Source of the DNA: Janthinobacterium rivuli
Lineage (GTDB): Bacteria > Pseudomonadota > Gammaproteobacteria > Burkholderiales > Burkholderiaceae_D
Reading direction: 5' to 3'
Length of the DNA: 64,000 nt
Assembly: GCF_009208735.1 (NCBI RefSeq)
Contig: NZ_WFLJ01000002.1
Span: forward strand, 124,001 to 188,000
A model generated the notes under the pieces. It made no database searches. It saw nothing but the letters and a program-made list of their open reading frames with translations, and was not told the origin of the DNA. A program made the translations under genes and the position numbers. The first letter of the stretch is position 1. Every line of letters starts with the position of its first letter. Shown here piece after piece: positions 46,185 to 53,491 of this stretch.

Positions 46185-46669
46185 AGCGCTGGCGCCTGCT
46201 CGCTTGTGCCATGCTGGCCTGCGCCAGCATGGCGGCGGGTGCCCACAATTTTCACATGGGCATCGCCGACATCAGCTATAACCCGGCCAGCGGCAACACG
46301 GAAGTGGTGCACACCTACACGGGCCACGACGTCGAGGCGCTGCTGACGAATCTGTACCAGCGCCAGTTCGACCTGGGCCAGGAAGACAGCGAAGCGGCGC
46401 TGCGCCGCTATGTCGAAAAACAGTTTTATCTGGTGGGACCGGACGGCAAGCGATTGCGCCTGAACTGGGTCGGCATGAAGGTCAATGCCGACAACGTGGT
46501 CATCTTCCAGGAGCTCGAAGGCACGCGCCTGGCCCCCGCCACGCGCATCCATAACCAGTTGCTGATCGACTTCCTGCCCAGCCAGCGCAACACCCTCAAC
46601 GTGCAGGACAGCGGCGCCATCCAGACGCTGATGTTCGACCGCCAGAACACGGAACTGCCGATCCGCTGA
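46181..46669 (+). CDS. DUF6702 family exported protein
   Basis: A 162-residue periplasmic or envelope protein. GTG at 46181 overlaps the peptidase stop (GTGA) and starts a signal peptide (Lys-Arg-Trp-Arg, hydrophobic core, cleavage near Ala-Ala-Gly-Ala before His-Asn-Phe-His). The mature N-terminus His-x-Phe-His-Met-Gly-x-x-x-Ile-x-Tyr is characteristic of DUF6702. The role of the family is unknown to me. The middle gene between the peptidase and the TonB receptor, so a shared task in peptide or metal uptake is likely (inference). Confidence 0.8.
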   Translation: MKRWRLLACAMLACASMAAGAHNFHMGIADISYNPASGNTEVVHTYTGHDVEALLTNLYQRQFDLGQEDSEAALRRYVEKQFYLVGPDGKRLRLNWVGMKVNADNVVIFQELEGTRLAPATRIHNQLLIDFLPSQRNTLNVQDSGAIQTLMFDRQNTELPIR

Positions 46670-46686
46670 ACACCGGCAGACCGCCG

Positions 46687-46696
46687 CCCCCCCCCC
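46687..46696 (+). repeat. Homopolymer of ten C before a TonB receptor gene
   Basis: A run of ten C ends eight bases before the receptor ATG, where a ribosome site should be. Such tracts are prone to slipped-strand change in length. Confidence 0.9.
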
Positions 46697-46704
46697 ATAC
46701 ACCC

Positions 46705-48738
46705 ATGACGCCACGCTACCTTCTCCTCCTCCTCGCCGCCCTGTTTTCACCGGCCGCCCACGCCGACGACATCTTCCAGCGCGTGCTGGTCGACGGTTCG
46801 CGCCTGAACCAGCTGGGCGTGGCCGATTCAGCCAACGCGGGCAGCGTCACGCAACGGCAGCTCGACGCGCGCACCAGCTACCGGCCCGGCGAACTGCTCG
46901 AAGCCGTGCCGGGGCTGATCGTCAGCCAGCATAGCGGCGAGGGCAAGGCCAACCAGTTCTACCTGCGCGGCTTCAACCTCGATCACGGCACGGACTTGCG
47001 CAGCACCGTCGACGAGATGCCCGTCAACCAGCGCAGCCATGGCCACGGCCAGGGCTGGACGGACCTGAACTTCCTGATCCCCGAACTGGCCATGCGCCTC
47101 GATTACAAGAAGGGACCGTATTCGGCGGCGCAAGGCGATTTTTCCTCGGCCGGCGCGGCGTCCATCGTCTACGCGAACCGCCTGACGCAGGGCGTCGCCA
47201 GCGCCGGCATCGGGCAAAACGGCTTTCGCCGCGCCCTGCTGGCCGACTCCATCGATGCGGGCGACGGCAGCCTGCTGTACGCGCTCGAAGCGCAGCATAA
47301 CGACGGCCCGTTCACGCAGCCGGACCGCTACCGCAAGCGCAATGGCGTGCTGCGCTACAGCGACGGCTATGCCAACAACGGCTACAACGTCACGGCCATG
47401 GCGTACGACGCCAGCTGGAACGCCACCGACCAGATTCCGCTGCGCGCCGTGCGGGACGGCACCTTGGGCCGCTTCGACGCCATCGATGCCAGCGATGGCG
47501 GCAAGGCCCAGCGCTACAGCCTGTCGGGCGCCTGGCGCCAGACGACGGACGACGTCTCCTCCAAGGTCAGCGCGTATGTGATCGCCAACCGCCTGGCCCT
47601 GTTCTCGAATTTCACGTATGCGCTGGACGACCCCGACAACGGCGACCAGTTCGCCCAGCCCGACCGGCGCGTGACGTCCGGCCTCGACGCCAGCCATACC
47701 TGGCACCGCCACACGGACAGGGGCAGCAGCGACACCACCATCGGCGTGCAGCTGCAGAACGACAATATCCACAATGGCCTGTACAACACGCACCAGCGGC
47801 AGATCGTGTCGACCACGCGGCAAGACCATATCGTCGAATCGAGCATCGGCGTGTATGGCGAAAACAGCACGCGCTGGTCGCGGTCGCTACGCACCGTGGC
47901 GGGACTGCGCGCGGACGCCTACCGCTTCGACGTGCGCAGCGACCGCGCAGCCAATGCGGGCACGGCCAGCGACCATTTGTTCAGCCCCAGCCTGAGCGTG
48001 ATCGCCGGGCCGTGGCGCGACACGGAAGCGTATGTCAACATCGGCAATGGTTTTCACAGCAACGACGCGCGCGGCACGACGATCACGCTCGACCCGAAGA
48101 CGGGCGAGGCGGCAGACAAGGTCACGCCCCTGGTGCGCTCGCGCGCCCTGGAACTGGGCTTGCGCAGCGCCGCCATCGCCGGCCTGCAAACGTCGCTGTC
48201 GCTGTACCGCCTGGACTTCGATTCCGAGCTGCTGTTCATCGGCGACGCGGGCGCCACCGAGGCGGGCCGCCCCAGCCGCCGCTATGGCATCGAATTTTCC
48301 AGCTACTACAAGGCCGCCAGCTGGCTGTCGCTGGACCTGGACCTGGCGTATGCGCGGGCGCGGTCGCGCGGCAGCGACCCGGCGGGCGACTTCATCCCCG
48401 GCGCCATCGAAGGCGTGGCCCAGCTGGCCATGACGGTGACGCCGGCGGGGCCCTGGTCGGGCTCCCTGCGCCTGCGCTACTTCGGCCCGCGCCCGCTGAT
48501 CGAAGACAACAGCGTGCGCTCGGCGGCCAGCGTGGGCTTGAACGGACGCATCGCCTACCAGATCGACAAGACCTTGCGCGTGGAAGTCGAAGGCTACAAC
48601 CTGGCCAACCGGCGCGACTCGGCCATCGACTACTACTATGCCTCGCGCCTGCCCGGCGAGGCGCAGCCCGTCGACGATATCCACTTCCATCCGGTGGAAT
48701 CGCGCTCGCTGCGCCTGACCCTGGTAAAGAATTTTTAA
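46705..48738 (+). CDS. TonB-dependent outer-membrane receptor
   Basis: Energised outer-membrane transporter of 677 residues. Signal peptide 1-20 (cleavage after Ala-His-Ala), a TonB-box-like Phe-Gln-Arg-Val-Leu-Val-Asp-Gly (~24-31), a plug domain to ~160 with Gln-Phe-Tyr-Leu-Arg-Gly-Phe-Asn, then a beta barrel ending in the required C-terminal Phe. The plug contains a His-Gly-His-Gly-Gln-Gly segment found in a distinct receptor subgroup; its ligand is not known to me. No Fur box precedes it. It lies downstream of the peptidase and DUF6702 genes, 35 bases after the latter, across the poly-C run. Confidence 0.9.
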   Translation: MTPRYLLLLLAALFSPAAHADDIFQRVLVDGSRLNQLGVADSANAGSVTQRQLDARTSYRPGELLEAVPGLIVSQHSGEGKANQFYLRGFNLDHGTDLRSTVDEMPVNQRSHGHGQGWTDLNFLIPELAMRLDYKKGPYSAAQGDFSSAGAASIVYANRLTQGVASAGIGQNGFRRALLADSIDAGDGSLLYALEAQHNDGPFTQPDRYRKRNGVLRYSDGYANNGYNVTAMAYDASWNATDQIPLRAVRDGTLGRFDAIDASDGGKAQRYSLSGAWRQTTDDVSSKVSAYVIANRLALFSNFTYALDDPDNGDQFAQPDRRVTSGLDASHTWHRHTDRGSSDTTIGVQLQNDNIHNGLYNTHQRQIVSTTRQDHIVESSIGVYGENSTRWSRSLRTVAGLRADAYRFDVRSDRAANAGTASDHLFSPSLSVIAGPWRDTEAYVNIGNGFHSNDARGTTITLDPKTGEAADKVTPLVRSRALELGLRSAAIAGLQTSLSLYRLDFDSELLFIGDAGATEAGRPSRRYGIEFSSYYKAASWLSLDLDLAYARARSRGSDPAGDFIPGAIEGVAQLAMTVTPAGPWSGSLRLRYFGPRPLIEDNSVRSAASVGLNGRIAYQIDKTLRVEVEGYNLANRRDSAIDYYYASRLPGEAQPVDDIHFHPVESRSLRLTLVKNF

Positions 48739-48741
48739 GTA

Positions 48742-48760
48742 AACAAGAATAATTCTTATC
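48742..48760 (+). promoter_or_regulatory. Fur box before the dioxygenase gene
   Basis: AACAAGAATAATTCTTATC matches 13 of 18 positions of the classical Fur dyad and has a perfect AAGAAT-A-ATTCTT core. It lies four bases after the receptor stop codon and 81 bases before the dioxygenase start. Confidence 0.75.
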
Positions 48761-48841
48761 GCACTGCACAGGAAACGCCGCGAAGTCGTAGAATGCCAGG
48801 CTGGATAAACTGAGACAGGCCGCGTTCCGGCCCGCACCGCC

Positions 48842-49576
48842 ATGAGCACTTCCGCACCGATCTTTACCGACCCGTCCCACGTCAAGGACGCCTTGCGCGA
48901 TGACGGCTATGCCGTCCTGCGCCCGCAGGACGTGGCCGCGCTGGCCGGCTGCCCGCTGACCGCGCTGCGCGCGCTGGAAGGTAGCTGGAACACGCTGGCG
49001 CTGGACAATTACCTGAAGGATGGCGGCCGCTATCGCCGCCGGCGCCACTCGTGCTTCGTGCAGGATGGCGAGCGCCTGACGCAGACGGCGCACCGTCCGC
49101 ACTGGCAACCGGTCGAATACAACGCCCTGCACGGCGGCATGCACCGCCTGTTCGAGCCGGTCGAGCCGGCCATCGTCGCGCAGCCGGCCTGGCAGCAGCT
49201 GATCCGGGCGCTGGGCGACGTCTGCTCGCAGGTCAAGGGCCGCCAGCCGTGGTTCATCGAGGCGCACCAGTTCCGCATCGATACGACCGATGGCATTGGC
49301 CGCCCCACGCCGGAAGGCGCGCACCGCGACGGCGTCGATTTCGTCGCCGTGCTGCTGATCGGGCGTGAACAGGTCAAGGGCGGCGAGACGCGCATCTTCG
49401 AGGCGAACGGCCCCAATGGCAAGCGCTTTACCCTGACCGAGCCATGGTCGCTGCTGCTGCTCGACGATGCGTTTGTCATCCATGAATCGACGCCGATCCA
49501 GCCCATTGGTGAACATGGACACCGCGACACCCTCGTGCTCACCTATCGCGCAGGCCAGTTCCAGGGAGAGAATTGA
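48842..49576 (+). CDS. 2OG-Fe dioxygenase family protein (PF10014 type)
   Basis: Fe(II)/2-oxoglutarate oxygenase of 244 residues, of the group that includes bacterial free-amino-acid hydroxylases such as isoleucine dioxygenase. Key residues: His-x-Asp in Glu-Gly-Ala-His-Arg-Asp-Gly-Val-Asp-Phe (~160-169), a Gly-Gly-Glu-Thr-Arg segment, distal His in Phe-Val-Ile-His-Glu-Ser (~217), and the 2OG-binding Arg in His-Arg-Asp-Thr-Leu-Val-Leu-Thr-Tyr. It is behind a Fur box, so induced by iron shortage. Substrate unknown; an amino acid for siderophore-type chemistry is one possibility. Confidence 0.85.
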   Translation: MSTSAPIFTDPSHVKDALRDDGYAVLRPQDVAALAGCPLTALRALEGSWNTLALDNYLKDGGRYRRRRHSCFVQDGERLTQTAHRPHWQPVEYNALHGGMHRLFEPVEPAIVAQPAWQQLIRALGDVCSQVKGRQPWFIEAHQFRIDTTDGIGRPTPEGAHRDGVDFVAVLLIGREQVKGGETRIFEANGPNGKRFTLTEPWSLLLLDDAFVIHESTPIQPIGEHGHRDTLVLTYRAGQFQGEN

Positions 49577-49581
49577 CAGGC

Positions 49582-49603
49582 GGCCACAGCATTCCCTGTG
49601 GCC
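49582..49603 (+). terminator. Strong hairpin after the dioxygenase gene
   Basis: GGCCACAG, 6-base loop, CTGTGGCC: a perfect 8-base-pair stem starting six bases after the stop codon. The T-run is weak (AAAATAGTT follows), so termination is probable but not certain. Confidence 0.55.
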
Positions 49604-49608
49604 AAAAT

Positions 49609-49651
49609 AGTTACTTGGAAGTTACTTTTGCAGACCTAAATCCGATATAGT
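49609..49651 (+). promoter_or_regulatory. Promoter region of the hybrid kinase gene
   Basis: AGTTACTT is repeated at 49609-49616 and 49620-49627 (11-base period). TTACTT (49622-49627) with an 18-base spacer to TATAGT (49646-49651) could be the promoter. Start near 49658. Confidence 0.4.
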
Positions 49652-49718
49652 CATACGATGTCGATATTGCGCGCTCACGGCGCCCAGCATCACCACACTG
49701 AAATCCTAGGAGAGGTCT

Positions 49719-51080
49719 GTGGACTCCAACAACCAAATCAAGCCTGACGAAATCGAGATCCTGATCGTCGAGGACAGCCCGACCCAGGCGGAGCGCCTGC
49801 GCCGCCTGATCCAGTCGCTGCACTATAACGCACGCGTGGCGGCGAATGGCCAGCTGGCCCTGGCCGCCATCCGCGAGCGCAAGCCGCATCTGGTGCTGTC
49901 CGATATCGTCATGCCTGAAATGAATGGCTACGACCTGTGCCGCGCCATCAAGTCCGATCCGACCCTGCGCGACATCCCCGTGATCCTCGTCACCTCGCTC
50001 AACGACCCGAAGGACATCATCCGCGGCATCGAGTGCGGCGCCGACAATTTCATCCGCAAGCCCTACGCGGAAGACTACCTGCTCAACCGCATCAGCCACA
50101 TGCTGATGAACCAGAAGCTGCGCAAGAACCAGAATGTGGAAATCGGCATCGCCCTGTACCTGGGCGACCAGAAGCATTTCATCAATGCGGAACGCCAGCA
50201 AATCCTCGATTTGCTCATTTCCACGTATGAACAGGCGGTGCAGGTCAACGGCGAACTGCAGGCGCGCGAGCGCCAGGTGATCGAGCTGAACATGCGCCTG
50301 GCGCACCATGCGGCCGAACTGGAAACCATCAACCGCGAAATCGCCCTGAAAAACCTGGAACTGGCCGAGGCGAGCCGCATGAAGTCCGCCTTCATCGCCA
50401 ACATGTCGCATGAACTGCGCACACCGCTCAACGCCATCATCGGCTTCACGGGCGCGCTGCTGATGAAATTGCCAGGGCCGCTGACGTCGGACCAGGACAA
50501 GCAGCTGAACACCATCCGCGCCAGCGCGCGCCATCTGCTCTCGCTGATCAACGACATCCTCGACGTGGCCAAGATCGAGGCGGGCAAGCTGACCCTGTCG
50601 ATCGAACCCGTGCACTGCCAGGATCTGATGGCCGAGGTGGCCGACACCCTGCGCCCGCTGGCCCAGCAAAAGGGCCTGGCGCTGGAAATGGCGCTGGGAG
50701 AAGCGGGCCAGCCGTCCGTCATCATCGACACGGACCGACGCGCGCTGACGCAAATCCTCATCAACCTGCTCAACAACGCCATCAAGTTCACGGAACAGGG
50801 CACGGTGCGCATCTGCCTGGCCCAGCGCGAGGAAGACGACGTGCTGGTGACGGAAATGAGCATCGCCGACAGCGGCGCCGGCATCAAGGAAGAAGACCAG
50901 GCCAAGCTGTTCCAGGCCTTCTCGCAGCTCGATTCCACCTCCACGCGCCACGTGGAAGGCGCGGGACTGGGCCTGTACCTGTGCCAGAACCTGGCCAACG
51001 CCATCGGCGGCGCCCTGTTCTTCAACAGCGACTACGGTTCCGGCAGCACGTTTACCTTGGCCCTGCGCAACAAGCCTTGA
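49719..51080 (+). CDS. Receiver-histidine kinase hybrid
   Basis: Cytoplasmic two-component protein of 453 residues with the receiver first. REC domain ~12-130 (acidic Glu-Asp at ~18-19, phospho-acceptor Asp in Leu-Ser-Asp-Ile-Val-Met-Pro, Lys in Arg-Lys-Pro). A coiled linker covers ~170-225. The HisKA domain has Met-Ser-His-Glu-Leu-Arg-Thr-Pro. The HATPase domain has N box Asn-Leu-Leu-Asn-Asn-Ala, G1 Asp-Ser-Gly-Ala-Gly-Ile and G2 Gly-Ala-Gly-Leu-Gly. No membrane or input domain, so another protein must phosphorylate the receiver. It starts with GTG 49719 after AGGAGAGG. Confidence 0.92.
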   Translation: MDSNNQIKPDEIEILIVEDSPTQAERLRRLIQSLHYNARVAANGQLALAAIRERKPHLVLSDIVMPEMNGYDLCRAIKSDPTLRDIPVILVTSLNDPKDIIRGIECGADNFIRKPYAEDYLLNRISHMLMNQKLRKNQNVEIGIALYLGDQKHFINAERQQILDLLISTYEQAVQVNGELQARERQVIELNMRLAHHAAELETINREIALKNLELAEASRMKSAFIANMSHELRTPLNAIIGFTGALLMKLPGPLTSDQDKQLNTIRASARHLLSLINDILDVAKIEAGKLTLSIEPVHCQDLMAEVADTLRPLAQQKGLALEMALGEAGQPSVIIDTDRRALTQILINLLNNAIKFTEQGTVRICLAQREEDDVLVTEMSIADSGAGIKEEDQAKLFQAFSQLDSTSTRHVEGAGLGLYLCQNLANAIGGALFFNSDYGSGSTFTLALRNKP

Positions 51081-51132
51081 TCCCGGTGCATCGCAACATA
51101 AAACATGGTTTTTTGCCATTTAAAACGGGCCG

Positions 51133-51180
51133 ATACCGTAGTTCTACGGTATTGCACTGCACCATTTTCAGCGCTATAGT
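51133..51180 (+). promoter_or_regulatory. Dyad plus promoter of candidate small RNA
   Basis: ATACCGTAG-TT-CTACGGTAT (51133-51152) is a perfect 9-base inverted repeat. Its last base is the first base of the -35 TTGCAC (51152-51157). After 17 bases comes TATAGT (51175-51180). The dyad is centred about 44 bases before the predicted start point, where class II activators bind. Confidence 0.7.
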
Positions 51181-51186
51181 GGACCT

Positions 51187-51249
51187 GTCTCCTCCAATTC
51201 GTTCTCCGAACATTGGATTCAGCCCGCGCTAGTACGCGGGCTTTTTTTT
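51187..51249 (+). ncRNA. Candidate small regulatory RNA, about 63 nt
   Basis: Predicted from the promoter (51152-51180) and terminator (51221-51249) with no open frame between. The 5' part carries CUCCUCC (51189-51195), complementary to Shine-Dalgarno sequences. A first hairpin pairs TCCAAT (51193-51198) with ATTGGA (51212-51217), extended by TCG/CGA inside. The second hairpin is the terminator with eight T. This architecture is typical of trans-acting Hfq-type small RNAs. I did not recognise an Rfam family. Alternatively the region is only a leader ending before the tetR gene. Confidence 0.6.
51221..51249 (+). terminator. Rho-independent terminator
   Basis: AGCCCGCG, loop CTAGTA, CGCGGGCT, then a run of eight T (51242-51249). 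It ends the candidate small RNA and any read-through from the kinase gene. Confidence 0.93.
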
Positions 51250-51280
51250 GCCCGCGTTTTAGCGCATCTTCATCTTTCCT

Positions 51281-51324
51281 TAACTAAATCAACCGATTTA
51301 GTTATATCAATCGTTTGAGATATA
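51281..51324 (+). promoter_or_regulatory. TetR operator region: two dyads
   Basis: TAACTAAATC-AACC-GATTTAGTTA (51281-51304) is a perfect 10-base inverted repeat. TATATC, 10 bases, GATATA (51303-51324) is a second, weaker one. Both lie 17-60 bases before the tetR start codon, so they fit autorepression of the efflux operon. Confidence 0.75.
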
Positions 51325-51340
51325 TGATTAAATCTCCGAC

Positions 51341-52069
51341 ATGATTGAAAAAAACATTTCCCATACCGTGCCCGCCGACGACGGGCGCAAACCCCGTTCC
51401 GATGGCGAACAGTCGCGCGAGCGGCTGCTGCACAGTGCCATCCGCCTGTTTGCCGAGCAGGGCTACGCCAAGACGTCCACGCGCGAACTGGCGCAGGCGG
51501 CCGGAACCAACGCGGCGGCCATCAGCTACTATTTTGGCGACAAGGCGGGCCTGTACCGCGCCGCCTTCTCCCATCAACTATCGAATCCACAAGACAATAT
51601 CGCCCTGTACGAGCAACCCCATTTCACCCTGCGCCAAAGTCTGGAAGGCTTTTATGCGCAATTGCTCGCCCCCATGCAGCAGGGAGAAATCGCGCGCGAC
51701 TGCATGCGCCTGTGGTGCCGCGAGATGCTCGAACCGACGGGCCTGTGGGCGCGCGAGGTTGACCAGAACATCCGTGCCGAACACGAGGCGCTCACGCGCG
51801 TGCTGGCACGCCACCTGGGCGCCCCCGACGACAGCGACGACATGCACCGCCTGGCCTTTTCCATCGCCTCGCTGGCCCTGCAGCACATGGTCGGCGCCGA
51901 GGTGCTGCACACCTTGCGCCCGCAACTGATGGAAACGCCGCACGCCATCGATACCTGGCTGGCGCGCATGACCGACTACGCGCTGGCCATGGCCGACGTG
52001 GAGCGCCGGCGCCTGGCCCTTCCTCCCTCTCCCCCCACCGCTCAACGACAAGCAGAAGGACCAGCATGA
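51341..52069 (+). CDS. TetR family repressor of the RND operon (CecR/YbiH-like)
   Basis: A 242-residue repressor. The helix-turn-helix domain covers ~22-70 (Arg-Leu-Leu-His-Ser-Ala-Ile-Arg-Leu-Phe-Ala-Glu-Gln-Gly-Tyr, then Thr-Ser-Thr-Arg-Glu-Leu-Ala and Ile-Ser-Tyr-Tyr-Phe-Gly-Asp-Lys). The C-terminal ligand domain resembles DUF1956 of CecR-type regulators. It is the first gene of the operon, with its stop overlapping the outer-membrane gene start (ATGA). Binding of an efflux substrate would release it from the upstream dyads. Confidence 0.9.
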   Translation: MIEKNISHTVPADDGRKPRSDGEQSRERLLHSAIRLFAEQGYAKTSTRELAQAAGTNAAAISYYFGDKAGLYRAAFSHQLSNPQDNIALYEQPHFTLRQSLEGFYAQLLAPMQQGEIARDCMRLWCREMLEPTGLWAREVDQNIRAEHEALTRVLARHLGAPDDSDDMHRLAFSIASLALQHMVGAEVLHTLRPQLMETPHAIDTWLARMTDYALAMADVERRRLALPPSPPTAQRQAEGPA

Positions 52070-53478
52070 CGACTATTCAATGCACCGTTCAACGCGTCCT
52101 GGCCGCCAGCATCGTGCTGGCGCTGGGCGGTTGCGCCCTGCAGGGGCCGCCCGCAACGGTGGCCGCCGGCACGCCCGCGCAGTGGCAGGCGCCGCTGCCG
52201 CATAACGGCAAGCTGACGGACCTGTCCAGCTGGTGGCAGGGCCAGGGCGACAGCCTGCTGGTGGAACTGATCACCGATGCGCAACAGGTCAGCCCGACCA
52301 TCGCCGCCGCCGGCACGCGCATCGCGCAGGCGCGCGCCGACAGCATCGGCAGCGGCGCCGCACTGGCGCCCAAGCTCGACGCGACGGGCAGCGTGGTGCG
52401 CACCAGCCAGCAATCGGCCCAGCCCAGCGGCACCACCTCGCAGGCCGCGCTGCAGGCGTCGTGGGAAATCGACGTCTTCGGCGCCAACCGCGCCACGCGC
52501 GATGCGGCGCAGGAGCGCTACGACAGCGCCCGCGCGCTCTGGCATGAGGCCCGCGTCTCGGTCGCCGCCGAAGTGGCGAACCAGTACTACGCCTTGCGCA
52601 CCTGCCAGCAATTGCAGGCCGTGTCCGAGCAGGACGCCGTCTCGCGCCGCGACTCGGCACGCCTGACGGAACTGAGCGCCGGCGCCGGCTTCCAGCCGCC
52701 CGCCAACGCCGCCCTGGCCCGCGCCAGCGCCGCCGACGGCGCCAGCCGCGCCATCGAACAACGGGCCGCCTGCGACGTGAATGTCAAGGCGCTGGTGGCC
52801 CTGTCGGCCATGCCGGAAGCGTCGCTGCGCCAGAAGCTGGCGGCCAGCCCGGCGGTCCTGCCCTCGCCCGTGGCGATTGCGCAGCTGCCGGCGCAAACCC
52901 TGGGCCAGCGTCCCGACATCTACAGTGCCGAACGCGAAGTGGCGGCGGCCAGCTTCGAAGTGCGTGGCGCGCAGGCGCAGCGCTATCCCCGCCTGAGCCT
53001 GGCCGGCTCCATCGGCAAGGGCAATATCCGCGCTGGCGGCAGCAGCATCACGGCCAGCACCTGGAGCATCGGCCCGCTGGCCGTCAGCCTGCCCATCTTC
53101 GACGGCGGCACCCGCCGCGCCCAGGTCGATGCGGCCACCGCGCGCTACGACGAGGCGGTGGTGAAATACCGCGCCGGCGTGCGACAGGCCGTGCGCGAAG
53201 TGGAAGAGGCGCTGGTCAACCTGGCCAGCACGGACGAGCGCAGCAGCCATGCCAAAACGGCCCTGGAAGGCTACCGCGTGTCGTTTGTCGCCACCGAGGA
53301 CCGCTACAAGAATGGCCTGGCCAGCCTGATCGAACTGGAAGACGCGCGCCGCACGCGCCTGGCCGCCGAAAACACGGTGGTCAACCTCGAGCGCGAACGC
53401 AGCGCCGCCTGGGTGGCGCTGTACCGCGCCGCCGGCGGCGGCTGGAACAGCAACACCATCGCCAACAACGCACCTTGA
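52066..53478 (+). CDS. RND efflux outer-membrane factor (NodT-type lipoprotein)
   Basis: TolC-like outer-membrane channel of 470 residues. Lipobox Leu-Ala-Leu-Gly-Gly-Cys (Cys ~23). Two outer-membrane-factor repeats of long helices with Ser-Trp-Glu-Ile-Asp-Val-Phe-Gly (~130-137) and Gly-Gln-Arg-Pro-Asp-Ile (~282) are typical. It is placed before the adaptor and pump genes, making a complete tripartite system with tetR in one operon. Confidence 0.93.
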   Translation: MTTIQCTVQRVLAASIVLALGGCALQGPPATVAAGTPAQWQAPLPHNGKLTDLSSWWQGQGDSLLVELITDAQQVSPTIAAAGTRIAQARADSIGSGAALAPKLDATGSVVRTSQQSAQPSGTTSQAALQASWEIDVFGANRATRDAAQERYDSARALWHEARVSVAAEVANQYYALRTCQQLQAVSEQDAVSRRDSARLTELSAGAGFQPPANAALARASAADGASRAIEQRAACDVNVKALVALSAMPEASLRQKLAASPAVLPSPVAIAQLPAQTLGQRPDIYSAEREVAAASFEVRGAQAQRYPRLSLAGSIGKGNIRAGGSSITASTWSIGPLAVSLPIFDGGTRRAQVDAATARYDEAVVKYRAGVRQAVREVEEALVNLASTDERSSHAKTALEGYRVSFVATEDRYKNGLASLIELEDARRTRLAAENTVVNLERERSAAWVALYRAAGGGWNSNTIANNAP

Positions 53479-53491
53479 CGGATACGACAAC

